A DNA stretch of 64,000 nucleotides, taken from positions 248,001 through 312,000 of the forward strand of contig JAGBGX010000009.1 of NCBI GenBank assembly GCA_017935745.1, in the 5' to 3' direction. Positions 25,194-33,709 of this stretch are shown piece by piece. The notes beneath the pieces were generated by a model. It made no database searches. It was not told the origin of the DNA and saw nothing but the letters and a program-made list of their open reading frames with translations. The position numbers were made by a program, and so were the translations under genes. Numbering within the stretch: the first letter of the stretch is position 1; each line of letters opens with the position of its first letter. Source of the stretch: Treponema sp. GTDB lineage: Bacteria; Spirochaetota; Spirochaetia; Treponematales; Treponemataceae.

Positions 25194-26219
25194 CTAATTA
25201 AACTTCAGCAGTTCAATATCAAAAGCTATATATGCACCACCAGGAATAACTCCGGGATATCCTTGGTCACCATACGCAAGATCAGATGGAATCACAATAG
25301 TGCGCTTTTCACCTGCTTTCATATCCTGAACCATAAGATCATATCCGGGAATCATTTTTCCAGCGCCTGTAACAAAATCAAGCGGCCCGCGTCCCTTTGA
25401 CTGATCAAAAACGGTTCCGTCAACCAGATATCCTTTATAGTCTGTATAAGCATGCTTTTTCAGTCCGCATTTGCTTCCAGAGCCTTCTTTTGTTGTTTTG
25501 TAGTAAATTCCATTTTCATCCTTACTGAATCCTGGAAAATGTTTCTCCACTTCGGCAATCTTTGCTGCATTTGCCTTTTCCCGCGCTTCCCGGGCTTTCT
25601 TTTTTGCTTCGGAAGAAAGCCTGTTGAAATCCTCTTGGGAAGCTGTAAATTTCTGGGCTTCTGCTCCCTGCCGGTAAATTTTAATGCTGTTGATTTTATC
25701 GTTCTGGGAAATACTGTTTACCGTATTCTGGCTTTTTTCATCTATGACCCGTCCGAAAATTGTATGCTTTCCATTGAGCCATGGAGTTTCCGTATGGGTG
25801 ATAAAAAACTGGCTTCCGTTCGTTCCAGGCCCTGCATTTGCCATCGCAAGAATTCCAGCGCCTGTAAACTTCAAGCTATCTCTTATTTCGTCTTCAAACG
25901 CATATCCGGGACCGCCAGTTCCGTTTCCACGGGGATCGCCTCCCTGAATCATAAAATCTGCAATGACCCGGTGAAATTTCAGTCCGTCATAAAACGGCTT
26001 TCCTTTCGCAGCATCCAAAGTGCCTTCCGCCAAGCCCACAAAATTTGTTACTGTCAAAGGAGTTTCCTTATAGTACAGTTCAAGAGCAATATCACCTTTG
26101 TCTGTACTGATAACAGCAAACACGCCTTCCTTTCCTTCAAGTGATTTCATAGATTCACTTCCTCCACAGCTAATAAAAACGCAACCTAAAACAAGAAGCG
26201 CCAGAATGCTTTTTTTCAT
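25194..26219 (-). CDS. Cyclophilin-FKBP dual-domain peptidyl-prolyl isomerase, lipoprotein
   Basis: 341 residues. The N-terminus ends in a lipobox (VFISCGG), so it is probably anchored in the envelope through Cys19. Residues about 30-190 are a cyclophilin: FHRVIADFMIQGGDPRGNG and GSQFFITHTETPWLNGKHT. A charged helix (about 200-235) joins it to an FKBP domain (about 240-341: GTVFDQSKGRGPLDF, MIPGYDLMVQDMKAGEKR, GPGVIPGG-type loop and IAFDIELL). Both enzymes catalyse prolyl isomerisation in protein folding. Such two-family immunophilins were described from Treponema denticola. The ATG has AGGAG upstream. Confidence 0.92.
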   Translation of the reverse strand: MKKSILALLVLGCVFISCGGSESMKSLEGKEGVFAVISTDKGDIALELYYKETPLTVTNFVGLAEGTLDAAKGKPFYDGLKFHRVIADFMIQGGDPRGNGTGGPGYAFEDEIRDSLKFTGAGILAMANAGPGTNGSQFFITHTETPWLNGKHTIFGRVIDEKSQNTVNSISQNDKINSIKIYRQGAEAQKFTASQEDFNRLSSEAKKKAREAREKANAAKIAEVEKHFPGFSKDENGIYYKTTKEGSGSKCGLKKHAYTDYKGYLVDGTVFDQSKGRGPLDFVTGAGKMIPGYDLMVQDMKAGEKRTIVIPSDLAYGDQGYPGVIPGGAYIAFDIELLKFN

Positions 26220-26221
26220 TT

Positions 26222-26989
26222 TTATTCTCCTGAAATTTCCTTGGAAAACCAGTCATAAATTGCCGTGAGCCGAGCCAAAAGGGATTTCTGCATCCGCTTT
26301 TCAATCACGCTAATCAGCAAAAAATTAGCCTTTATGTTCATGTATACGACATTATAGTCGTCACAGGCAGTCAGCACTAAATTGATATGAAGATTGCCCG
26401 GCTTTACCGCTTTTATAGGCCCGTAAGAAACTGGTGTTATGTTTACAAGGCTCATTGAAACTTCATTTTCCGTCTGAGAATATGAAACTTCATAATTTGT
26501 CTTTCCCAGCGAATTATCATTCAAAAGACAGTACTGAACAAGTCCGTCCGCGCTGCCTTCTGTTTTATCAGGAACTCTTGTCACATCATCCGGGCCGGCA
26601 ATGCAGTACGCATCCTTATACAGGACAGTAAACCGCTTTTCTCCGTTTGAATAATATTCCATTCCCTCCATTTTGCTTACGGAACGAAGAATTGCAGAAG
26701 CCTTTTGAATATCTATGCCGCTTTTCGGAAGCAAGTATACATTTTCTCCTGCAAGAACAGGAACTTTCTGAGAATCATTCCATGCCTCGCCGATTTTTTC
26801 AGCAAGAGCTGTTTTAGGAAGAAGAAAAAGATTCTTGTCAGTACCCTTGAATCTGTTGGACTGAATCTTTCCTTCTGTCCTGAGAATCTCAAAGTTTTTC
26901 TCGCCAAGAATTTCACTTGCTGTATACGCTGATGAAAAACAAACTGAAAAAAATCCGGCAAAAAAAAGACTTGCTGCTCCTTTTTTCAT
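26222..26989 (-). CDS. Secreted protein resembling DUF6675
   Basis: 255 residues beginning MKKGAASLFFAGFFSVCFSS, a signal peptide, so it is exported to the periplasm. The segments LLPKTALAEKIGEAWND, ILRSVSKMEGMEYYSNGEKR and SADGLVQYCLL recall a treponemal family I remember as DUF6675; the assignment is from memory and not certain. No enzymatic motif is seen. I chose the ATG at 26989, with GGGAGAT upstream, over an upstream in-frame ATG at 27004 that lies inside that ribosome site. The isomerase gene follows two bases downstream, which suggests co-expression. Confidence 0.65.
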   Translation of the reverse strand: MKKGAASLFFAGFFSVCFSSAYTASEILGEKNFEILRTEGKIQSNRFKGTDKNLFLLPKTALAEKIGEAWNDSQKVPVLAGENVYLLPKSGIDIQKASAILRSVSKMEGMEYYSNGEKRFTVLYKDAYCIAGPDDVTRVPDKTEGSADGLVQYCLLNDNSLGKTNYEVSYSQTENEVSMSLVNITPVSYGPIKAVKPGNLHINLVLTACDDYNVVYMNIKANFLLISVIEKRMQKSLLARLTAIYDWFSKEISGE

Positions 26990-26993
26990 CAGA

Positions 26994-27105
26994 ATATCTC
27001 CCATAAAAAGCCAATGAAGAAATATATACCCGTTATTGCGATGCTACTCGCAACGAAGTTTCCAGCGGAGCATCGGGTATGAAACCCTCCGCACGAATCA
27101 ACGGA
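26994..27105 (-). repeat. GC-rich hairpin repeat, copy B, in the leader of the DUF6675-like gene
   Basis: On the minus strand it starts at the jag stop codon with TGATTCGTGCGGAGGGTTTC, forms a stem (GGGTAT 27075-27080 with ATACCC 27026-27031; AGCATCG 27069-27075 with CGATGCT near 27039-27045), and ends in TTGGCTTTTTATGGGAGAT at the next ribosome site. Its loop CCGCTGGAAACTT is also found in the third hairpin of the carB leader. Confidence 0.6.
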
Positions 27106-27814
27106 CGCCCTTATACAGAACGCGCACTTGCTTATATAAACCTTCTCCTTCTGATTTAGTTTCAACATCAGCAATGTCATTCAAAGTCGTGTGAATCAGA
27201 CGGCGTTCAAACGGATTCATAGGCTCAAGCAGCACGGAAGTATGCTTCTGGCGGACTTTGTCAGCTGTAATATATGCAAGGCGCACAAGGCTTTCTTCCC
27301 TGCGGATTCTGTAGTTTTCCGTATCAAGAATGATACGGACATCCTCGCGCCCAAGATGACCTGCATAGACATTCACAATGAGCTGAAGCGCATCCAGATT
27401 TTTTCCTTTTCTTCCTATAAGGATTGAAGACGAAGCGCTGGTAAGCTTTATGCCGATTTTCTTGTCCTCGCGGAACATAATTTCTGCCGCCGTTTCATAT
27501 CCCATTTTCTCAACAAGTGTTTTTACAAATGCAATAATCTTTTCTTCAAACTCATCCTGAGGAAGCGGATTGGAAACAATTTCAGGAGTATTTGCCCTTA
27601 CTGTAGCATTAGGAACTTTTCCATCGAATTCAGAAGAAACCTGATTCCGTGATTCCACCGTATGCACGCGGATTTTTACATATCCGTTTTTGAACAACGT
27701 TTTTTTCTGCGACTCAAGGATTTCCACATCAAACTGATCCTTTTCAAGTCCAAGTTCCGCAGCAGCTTTTTCAATAGCTTCCTTTTCGTTCTTTCCTTCG
27801 TACTCGTATGTCAT
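27098..27814 (-). CDS. jag: Jag/SpoIIIJ-associated RNA-binding protein
   Basis: 238 residues. An N-terminal Jag_N domain (MTYEYEGKNEKEAIEKAAAE), a KH domain (about 120-170, with SSILIGRKGKNLDALQLIVN) and a C-terminal R3H domain (ending with NPFERRLIHTTLND, the R-x-x-x-H motif). It binds RNA and acts with YidC in membrane or envelope functions; the exact role is poorly known. A GAGGTG ribosome site lies before the ATG. It follows yidC by about 45 bases, the conserved order. Confidence 0.93.
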   Translation of the reverse strand: MTYEYEGKNEKEAIEKAAAELGLEKDQFDVEILESQKKTLFKNGYVKIRVHTVESRNQVSSEFDGKVPNATVRANTPEIVSNPLPQDEFEEKIIAFVKTLVEKMGYETAAEIMFREDKKIGIKLTSASSSILIGRKGKNLDALQLIVNVYAGHLGREDVRIILDTENYRIRREESLVRLAYITADKVRQKHTSVLLEPMNPFERRLIHTTLNDIADVETKSEGEGLYKQVRVLYKGVR

Positions 27815-27859
27815 ATATACACCTCACCACATAAAATTGATAGCTCTTTTAAAACCGTT

Positions 27860-29686
27860 TTATCTCGGCTTCTTTTTTCCGCTCTTGAATTTCAAGACAT
27901 TCTTATTTACTGCTTTCTTGCTTTCAATTTCAGAGCGTTTCTTTTTCATAACACTATTTATGACAATTTGCTGTCCAATCTGAAGTATATTGCTCACTGT
28001 CCAGTAAAGCAAAAGTCCGCTCGGCACATTGTAAAACAAAAAGAAAAACATCAGCGGCATTCCATACATCATGAATTTCATCTGGCCCTGATTAGCTCCG
28101 GCAGCTCCTGCATTTCCATACTGAGTTATTTTTCCGTTCAGCAGCTGAGAAGCTGTATAGATAAAAGGCAGAAGGCGCAGATTGTTCATTGTAAATGCAG
28201 AAACAAACGGTATAGTGCGCTTCCATGTCCAGATGGAATCTCCAGTTGAAAGATCGTCAATCCAGCCCTTTACAAAGCTTGCACCGCGGAATTCAAAGTA
28301 ATTGTTGAACACATTGTACAGCGCAAACAGTATGAACATCTGAACAATCATCGGAAGACATCCCGACATCGGATTATAGCCGGCTTCTTTGTACAGCTTT
28401 TGCATTTCAACGCCAAGCTTCTGCTGATCGTCCTTGTATTTTTCCTGAAGTTCTTTCATTCTTGGCTGAATTTCCTGCATTTTCAGGGAACCCATTGCAG
28501 AGTTCCTGTTCAGCGGGAACAGTATAATCTTCAGTATGACTGTCAGAATAATAATTGAAACGCCCCAGTTATGAACCGCAAGATTGATTTTTTCAAGGCA
28601 CCATTTCAGTATTATTTCAATCCAGGAAAGAAATCCGCTTGTCTGCAAGGCCTCATTAAATTTTGTATTTGAAAGATTCCAGCCGTTCTTGGACTGGTCA
28701 TTATACTTTATAAGCTCCCGTTCCTGCCGCGGTCCGACATAGACATAATATGTATCGTTTGATGTGCTTTCTGCAATTTCTTTTCTTGAAATAAATGCCT
28801 GTGAAATTTCTTCATTCCCCGACTTTGAAGCAACCTTTACCCTGTTAACTATGTCCGCAGGAACAGCCGGCTTTACAAGCATTGCAAAATACTTTCCTCC
28901 GATTCCTGCCCAGTCAACCACCTGAAAATCGTAGTACTTATCTGAAGCAGTCTTTCTTACTTTTTTTCCGTTATTCAAGGCAAGAAACTGCCTGACTTCA
29001 TAACGGTTCTTTTTATCATAGCCCGGACCAATCTGAGGAGATGTTCTCACCGTATAAGCGATTCCTCCCAGTCCTATTTCTCCGCCGTTTTCCTTTGAAA
29101 TAATCGAAATGTCAAGCTTAAATGCATAGTCATCAGGAGAAAAAGTATACCTTTTTCCGAGAGTACATTTCTTAGGATTTCCGTTTTTATCCTTGATTTC
29201 ATAGTCACGGTAGAAAAGAATCGTGTAGTCATCTTTTTTTGTAACTTTGAAAACATCATTTAAAATTTCATTTTCAGCTCCTCCAAACGAAAGGCTGAAC
29301 GCCCTGTTGGAATTCGAGACGCCCTGAACCATTTCCACGCCTGAATTAGTTCTTTTATCTTCATGCTCAAGAAGCTGATAGCTTATGATATCACCGCCGC
29401 GGTTTGTAAAGACAGCTTTGATTTTATTTGTAGTAATAGTATATTCCTGAACCGGAATATTTTCGCTGGAACCGTCAGCCAGTTCAGATTCTTCAAAGGA
29501 AGCAGAAACAAGCTCATTTTCTTCTTTTGCCTTGGCTTCCTGCTCTGCTTTTTGAATTTGCAGTTCCGCAGCCGCAAGACGCGCCCGTTCCTGCTGCTTA
29601 GGAACAAAATATTTTGTCTGAACGAATAAAGAAATTATCAGAACAAGCGTAGAAAGAACTATTGCGAGAACAGTATTTTTATCCAT
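27860..29686 (-). CDS. yidC: Membrane protein insertase YidC
   Basis: 608 residues. It inserts inner-membrane proteins alone or with SecYEG. An N-terminal membrane anchor (about 5-25) precedes a large periplasmic P1 domain (to about 350), as in Gram-negative bacteria, then the insertase core with about five transmembrane segments (from WGVSIIILTVILKIILFPLN). The segment KMQEIQPRMKELQEKYKDD is the cytoplasmic coiled region, and the conserved end lies near PSGLLLYWTVSNILQIGQQ. The C-terminal tail is rich in Lys. It lies between yidD and jag. Confidence 0.96.
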   Translation of the reverse strand: MDKNTVLAIVLSTLVLIISLFVQTKYFVPKQQERARLAAAELQIQKAEQEAKAKEENELVSASFEESELADGSSENIPVQEYTITTNKIKAVFTNRGGDIISYQLLEHEDKRTNSGVEMVQGVSNSNRAFSLSFGGAENEILNDVFKVTKKDDYTILFYRDYEIKDKNGNPKKCTLGKRYTFSPDDYAFKLDISIISKENGGEIGLGGIAYTVRTSPQIGPGYDKKNRYEVRQFLALNNGKKVRKTASDKYYDFQVVDWAGIGGKYFAMLVKPAVPADIVNRVKVASKSGNEEISQAFISRKEIAESTSNDTYYVYVGPRQERELIKYNDQSKNGWNLSNTKFNEALQTSGFLSWIEIILKWCLEKINLAVHNWGVSIIILTVILKIILFPLNRNSAMGSLKMQEIQPRMKELQEKYKDDQQKLGVEMQKLYKEAGYNPMSGCLPMIVQMFILFALYNVFNNYFEFRGASFVKGWIDDLSTGDSIWTWKRTIPFVSAFTMNNLRLLPFIYTASQLLNGKITQYGNAGAAGANQGQMKFMMYGMPLMFFFLFYNVPSGLLLYWTVSNILQIGQQIVINSVMKKKRSEIESKKAVNKNVLKFKSGKKKPR

Positions 29687-29714
29687 AAAACTATTTTCCT
29701 ATCTATTTGATGTC

Positions 29715-29963
29715 TCACGGAACAGGATCATATCCTCCTTTTGAAAAAGGATTGCACCTCAATATCCGTTTTACAGCAATATACAGTCCTTTCACGGGAC
29801 CATGCTTTTGAATTGACTCCAGTGCATAGCAAGAACAGCTCGGCGTATATTTACAGCACGGAGGAAAAAGAGGAGAAATACAGACCTGATAAAACCGTAT
29901 CAAAAAAGTAAGAGATGCTGTAAGCAGATGTCTTACTTCTTTAACAAGCCAGCTTTTTTGCAT
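29715..29963 (-). CDS. yidD: Membrane protein insertion efficiency factor YidD
   Basis: 82 residues. The family signature is clear: [35 protein letters not shown] and [17 protein letters not shown]. The small amphipathic protein helps YidC-dependent insertion at the inner membrane. It overlaps the rnpA 3' end by 31 bases and precedes yidC. Confidence 0.95.
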   Translation of the reverse strand: MQKSWLVKEVRHLLTASLTFLIRFYQVCISPLFPPCCKYTPSCSCYALESIQKHGPVKGLYIAVKRILRCNPFSKGGYDPVP

Positions 29964-30295
29964 AATAGTTCAAATTGTCCGCGCCGCAAAAGAAACGAAT
30001 CGTTTCCAGGATATACAAAAAAAAGCATATCAAATCCAGTGCTCAGCTGCGATTTAAAAAAACGATATATTTCACGGCTGTAACGTCTGGATGCATTTCT
30101 TTCTACAGCATTTCCATAGCCACGGGGAAGCGGAAAACCTATCCTGTTGAAATCCTTTTCGTTCTGTAAATAAAAAAGCTTAGCTCCAGATATACAGACT
30201 TTCTTCCCTTTTTTAAAAAGCTTCTGTATTTCAGCAGAACGCTTAATATGCTCATTTTTCTTAAAGCGTCCTGTTTTTGGCAAGTCTGTATTCAT
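29933..30295 (-). CDS. rnpA: Ribonuclease P protein component
   Basis: 120 residues, basic. It assists the RNase P RNA in removing tRNA 5' leaders. The family motif is [15 protein letters not shown] (usually R-N-R-x-K-R-x-x-R-E), preceded by [13 protein letters not shown]. The conserved Arg-rich motif has the form RNASRR here, a variant of the usual RNRIKR. It follows rpmH by 18 bases in the universal rpmH-rnpA order. Confidence 0.93.
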   Translation of the reverse strand: MNTDLPKTGRFKKNEHIKRSAEIQKLFKKGKKVCISGAKLFYLQNEKDFNRIGFPLPRGYGNAVERNASRRYSREIYRFFKSQLSTGFDMLFFVYPGNDSFLLRRGQFELLCKKAGLLKK

Positions 30296-30313
30296 GCCTT
30301 ATTCTGAAAAAAA

Positions 30314-30469
30314 TCAGTAAGGCTTCTTTTCATCAGAAACAGTAAGCTTATAGCGTCCCTTTGCTCTTCTTCTTGCAAGAATCATGCGGCCGCCGCGTGT
30401 TGCCATGCGTGCGCGGAAACCAAATTTTCTATTGCGCTTCATTTTGCTAGGATGATATGTACGAAACAT
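30314..30469 (-). CDS. rpmH: 50S ribosomal protein L34
   Basis: 51 residues, too short for most gene finders. It begins [20 protein letters not shown] and continues [19 protein letters not shown], the L34 signature; a short C-terminal tail [11 protein letters not shown] extends beyond the usual 44-46 residues. It belongs to the large ribosomal subunit. AAAGGAG is present about eight bases before the ATG. It heads the rnpA-yidD-yidC-jag series downstream of the DnaA operon. Confidence 0.97.
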   Translation of the reverse strand: MFRTYHPSKMKRNRKFGFRARMATRGGRMILARRRAKGRYKLTVSDEKKPY

Positions 30470-30533
30470 AATAAGACTCCTTTCTATAATTAGAAAATTA
30501 TTTTCAGTTTATGTAGAGGAAATAATATCATTA

Positions 30534-31076
30534 TTACTCGGTATTGGTCAACATGCTTTGTTTCAAATCATCAAAAAGAGCCTTTAATTCCGGCGGAATT
30601 TCCTTTTTTTCAGGTGTTTTTTGAGAATACGAAGTATCAATGCCGGATTTCTTCAGCATTTCTTCTTCCCTTTCGATCCGCAGCTTTATTTTCTTCTGAA
30701 TTTCCTGTTCGTTTTCTTTTTTGGCAGAACTAAAGGCTCCATACGTTCCCTTGAGCCTGAACACGATGTTTTTTATATCCAGTTCTGGGAATTTCATGTG
30801 AAGCCCGTTTAGAATATACTTTTTATGCAGCTGAAGAAGCTCTATCCATCCGGGATGATCAGCTTCCGCTATAAGCAGTCCGTTTTTTATGTCTATGACA
30901 CGGCTGTGGCTGGCCAAATTCATTCCCTCGCTGGAATTGTCAGACTTTGATTTTATCCTGCAAAGAATATTTTTCCATTCATTATAGACGGTTATAGAAT
31001 TTTCAGCATTTTCTATCTTTATATTTTCAAAGGCACTGCTTATAATCTGCCCGAATGAAACTATTTCTCCATTCAT
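30534..31076 (-). CDS. DUF721/DciA-like protein
   Basis: 180 residues. The stretch SRVIDIKNGLLIAEADHPGWI and the following helix ELLQLHKKYILNGL match DUF721, whose DciA members load the replicative helicase in bacteria without DnaC. Its place directly after recF (overlap of four bases, ATGA) is conserved in spirochaetes and supports a role in replication start. The C-terminal third is charged and not conserved in length. The assignment as a functional DciA is an inference. Confidence 0.8.
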   Translation of the reverse strand: MNGEIVSFGQIISSAFENIKIENAENSITVYNEWKNILCRIKSKSDNSSEGMNLASHSRVIDIKNGLLIAEADHPGWIELLQLHKKYILNGLHMKFPELDIKNIVFRLKGTYGAFSSAKKENEQEIQKKIKLRIEREEEMLKKSGIDTSYSQKTPEKKEIPPELKALFDDLKQSMLTNTE

Positions 31077-32200
31077 TCAAATTTTTCCCATTCTCCGTTT
31101 TTTATGCTGTAAACTGCTGTGCCCTGTTTTTTATAGTTCTTATATGGTTCTCCTGTTAAAAATGTACAGAAAAGCTGATCATATTCAGGGAGAAGGGCAG
31201 TAAATTTCTGCCGTTTTTCAGGGTCAAGCTCAAGAAGAACATCGTCCATAAGCAAAACAGGTTTTCTTCCCGTAATCTGACTGTAAAAAACTGCTTGTCC
31301 CGTCCGAAGAACTAAAGCAAGCAGCCTTCTTTGTCCTGTAGATGATGTCGGAACAAATGAAACTCCATTTTTTTCAAAAACAATTCTGTCCCTGTGAGGT
31401 CCGCTCAGGGATATTTCTGCTGCCTGTTCCTGTCCGCGCATTTTCTTTAAATAATCAATGACTTCACTTTCAGACGGCATATTTTTATCTGAATAGGAAA
31501 AATCATTGGATTCCGCCTGCTGAACATGCTTCCATGAAGGAACATACCGTATGCTTATATCCTGAATGCCTGAAATCTGGCCGTACAGTTTTCCAAAAAT
31601 CTGATTAAAACCGAATACAGCATCCTTGCGTTTTTTTTGTATTTCAAGGCCGCTTTGAGCAAGCTGCATATCATATGCATCCAAAAGACTGTACTGTTTT
31701 TCTTTCAGGCAGATATTCTTGTTCCGAAGAATTTTTTTATAGTTTCTTGAAACATCGATATAGGAAGCATCATACATGCTCAGCGACTGGTCTATGAAAA
31801 ACCTTCTCCGTTCGGGAGAGCCTGTTACAAATTCAAGATCTTCATGACTGTACAGAACACATGGCATAGTGTTTATAAGCTCTTTTCTGTCGTGAATATA
31901 TTTTCCATCTTTTTCAATTTTTTTTGACTTATTTCTGACAGCAATCAAAGTCGTATGAGTCTGTCCTGATTCCTCACGGAACAAAGACCGTACACTCATT
32001 TCAGTTTCATTTCTCTTTATAAGTTCAGATTCGTTATGAGTTCTGAAGGAAGAGCCGTATGCAGAATAATATAAGCTTTCCAGAAGATTGCTTTTTCCCT
32101 GTCCGTTTTCACCAACAAAAAACACTTCATGTGAAGCTAAGTCTATACCTTTGCTGCTGAGGTTTCTAAAGTTATAAAGAGTAAGAGAAAGAAACGGCAT
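31073..32200 (-). CDS. recF: DNA replication and repair protein RecF
   Basis: 375 residues, normal length. An SMC-like ATPase that loads RecA at single-strand gaps. Walker A is VGENGQGKSNLLESLYY near residue 30; the ABC signature region is EISLSGPHRDRIVF; and the Walker B lies in KPVLLMDDVLLELDPEKR. There is no clear ribosome site before the ATG; a TATATAA stretch lies three bases upstream. It lies between dnaN and the DUF721 gene. Confidence 0.96.
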   Translation of the reverse strand: MPFLSLTLYNFRNLSSKGIDLASHEVFFVGENGQGKSNLLESLYYSAYGSSFRTHNESELIKRNETEMSVRSLFREESGQTHTTLIAVRNKSKKIEKDGKYIHDRKELINTMPCVLYSHEDLEFVTGSPERRRFFIDQSLSMYDASYIDVSRNYKKILRNKNICLKEKQYSLLDAYDMQLAQSGLEIQKKRKDAVFGFNQIFGKLYGQISGIQDISIRYVPSWKHVQQAESNDFSYSDKNMPSESEVIDYLKKMRGQEQAAEISLSGPHRDRIVFEKNGVSFVPTSSTGQRRLLALVLRTGQAVFYSQITGRKPVLLMDDVLLELDPEKRQKFTALLPEYDQLFCTFLTGEPYKNYKKQGTAVYSIKNGEWEKFE

Positions 32201-32230
32201 TCTTATATAATGATGCAGACAGCAGACGTT

Positions 32231-33355
32231 CTATTCACGCTGCATAGGCATGATGATATGGAAATAATCTTCCGCAGGATCAGGCCTCATTGTAACAGCT
32301 TTCATTTCTTCCGTAAATTCAAACATAACCTGCTCAGATTTTATTCCGCGCAGCGGTTCTTCTATATAGCGGAAATTCAAGGCAATTGAATATGTCTGGC
32401 CTGCATACTGGCACGGAATTTCTTCATCTGCGCTTCCCATTTCTGACTGGGATGAAGTTATCTTTAAAGCTCCGTCTGAAACCGTAAAATAAATTCTTCC
32501 TGCTTTCTTGTCAACCATCAGAGCAACCCGTTTCAAGGCATCTACCAAGTCAGTTCTCTGAACTTTAAAGGAATACAGCTGATTTTCAGGAATAACACGC
32601 TCATAGTTTGGAAACTGGCCTTCCAAGAGAACAGCGCCGAATTTATAGTTTCCAAAAGTAAAGAAAATCATTTTGTCCACAACAGCTACAAAAATATTTC
32701 CTTCATCAGGCGCGTGGCGCAATATGATATTTAAAATCTTCGGATGCACAATTGCAGAAGGAAAACTGTTCACTCCGGCAAGAATTTGCTTTGAAACAAA
32801 GCTCAGGCGGCGGCCGTCTGTCGCAACCATATTGAGATTGTCATCGCGCTTTTCAAAGAAAACTCCGTTCATAAAATAACGGGTTTCATCTTCACTTACA
32901 GCAAATGAAGTCTGGGAAATCATTTCCTTTATATCTTTTGAAGAAACCTCAAAATACGGAACTGTATCTGCTGAATAAAATTCCGGGAATTTTTCCTGAG
33001 ACATGCTTTTCATCTGGAATTTAATTTTTTTTCCGACAGGCCTGATAACAACATTGACAGACTGCTCATCATTCTCTGATTTTTCCTGGTTAAATTCTAT
33101 TTCTCCAGAAGGAAGTGAATTGAGAATACCCATGAATTTGTCGCAGTAAATTGTTGTCATTCCTTCTTCCACAATCTGAACAGGAACAGACGTCTCAAAA
33201 TTAACTTTTATATCTGTAGCTTTTATCGTAAGCTTGTTATCAGATGCTATAATAAGAATATTTGAAAGAATGGAACCGGTATTTTTAGTTGAGATGATTT
33301 CCTGAGCAATGGAAACCTCTTTAATCATTGTATCTCTGTCAAATATAAATTTCAT
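32231..33355 (-). CDS. dnaN: DNA polymerase III beta subunit (sliding clamp)
   Basis: 374 residues in three similar clamp domains. The dimeric ring encircles DNA and holds polymerases. It begins MKFIFDRDTMIKEVSIAQEI and has VVATDGRRLSFV near residue 180 (the typical A-T-D-x-R-R-L motif) and IIMPMQRE at the C-terminus (usually VMPMRL). AAGGAG is seen about eight bases before the ATG. It follows the dnaA-dnaN gap that carries DnaA boxes. Confidence 0.97.
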   Translation of the reverse strand: MKFIFDRDTMIKEVSIAQEIISTKNTGSILSNILIIASDNKLTIKATDIKVNFETSVPVQIVEEGMTTIYCDKFMGILNSLPSGEIEFNQEKSENDEQSVNVVIRPVGKKIKFQMKSMSQEKFPEFYSADTVPYFEVSSKDIKEMISQTSFAVSEDETRYFMNGVFFEKRDDNLNMVATDGRRLSFVSKQILAGVNSFPSAIVHPKILNIILRHAPDEGNIFVAVVDKMIFFTFGNYKFGAVLLEGQFPNYERVIPENQLYSFKVQRTDLVDALKRVALMVDKKAGRIYFTVSDGALKITSSQSEMGSADEEIPCQYAGQTYSIALNFRYIEEPLRGIKSEQVMFEFTEEMKAVTMRPDPAEDYFHIIMPMQRE

Positions 33356-33709
33356 AGAAATTCTCCTTACTATACTTATACTAGCATTGTTTCAATGAGT
33401 GAACAGTTTCACTTGGTGAAAACAGCTATACATTTCTGCATAAATATTCAATTTTCAGAAAAAAGAGAATTTTTATTCACAAAGCATACTAAATTTATAA
33501 ATTTATAAATTTAGTAATAGCAGTAATAGTGCCTGTGGATTTATGGAAAAGATATGCAAGTTTTTATAAATCAAAGACTTACATTGTGAAAAAGAGGCAG
33601 AATTTTATGCACTTTTTTTCCACAAATTCACTTTAAAGTAAAATTCTCTTAGTTTTCCACTGGATTATAACATATTTAGCTATAATTTTCCACTGGAGAT
33701 ATCATTATT
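33356..33709. other. dnaA-dnaN intergenic region, candidate oriC
   Basis: 354 AT-rich bases without a gene. DnaA-box-like sites: TTATTCACA (33473-33481), TGTGGATTT (33534-33542), TGTGAAAAA (33585-33593), TTTTCCACA (33616-33624), TTTTCCACT (33653-33661 and 33686-33694). A perfect 28-base AT-rich palindrome built from AAATTTAT units lies at 33488-33515 and could be the unwinding element. This is the usual place of oriC in many bacteria. Confidence 0.65.

Noticed and set aside
33400-33422. Inverted repeat GTTTCAC-TTG-GTGAAAAC near dnaN resembling parS
   Set aside because: The centre has an extra base and the outer arms do not match; not a ParB site by consensus.
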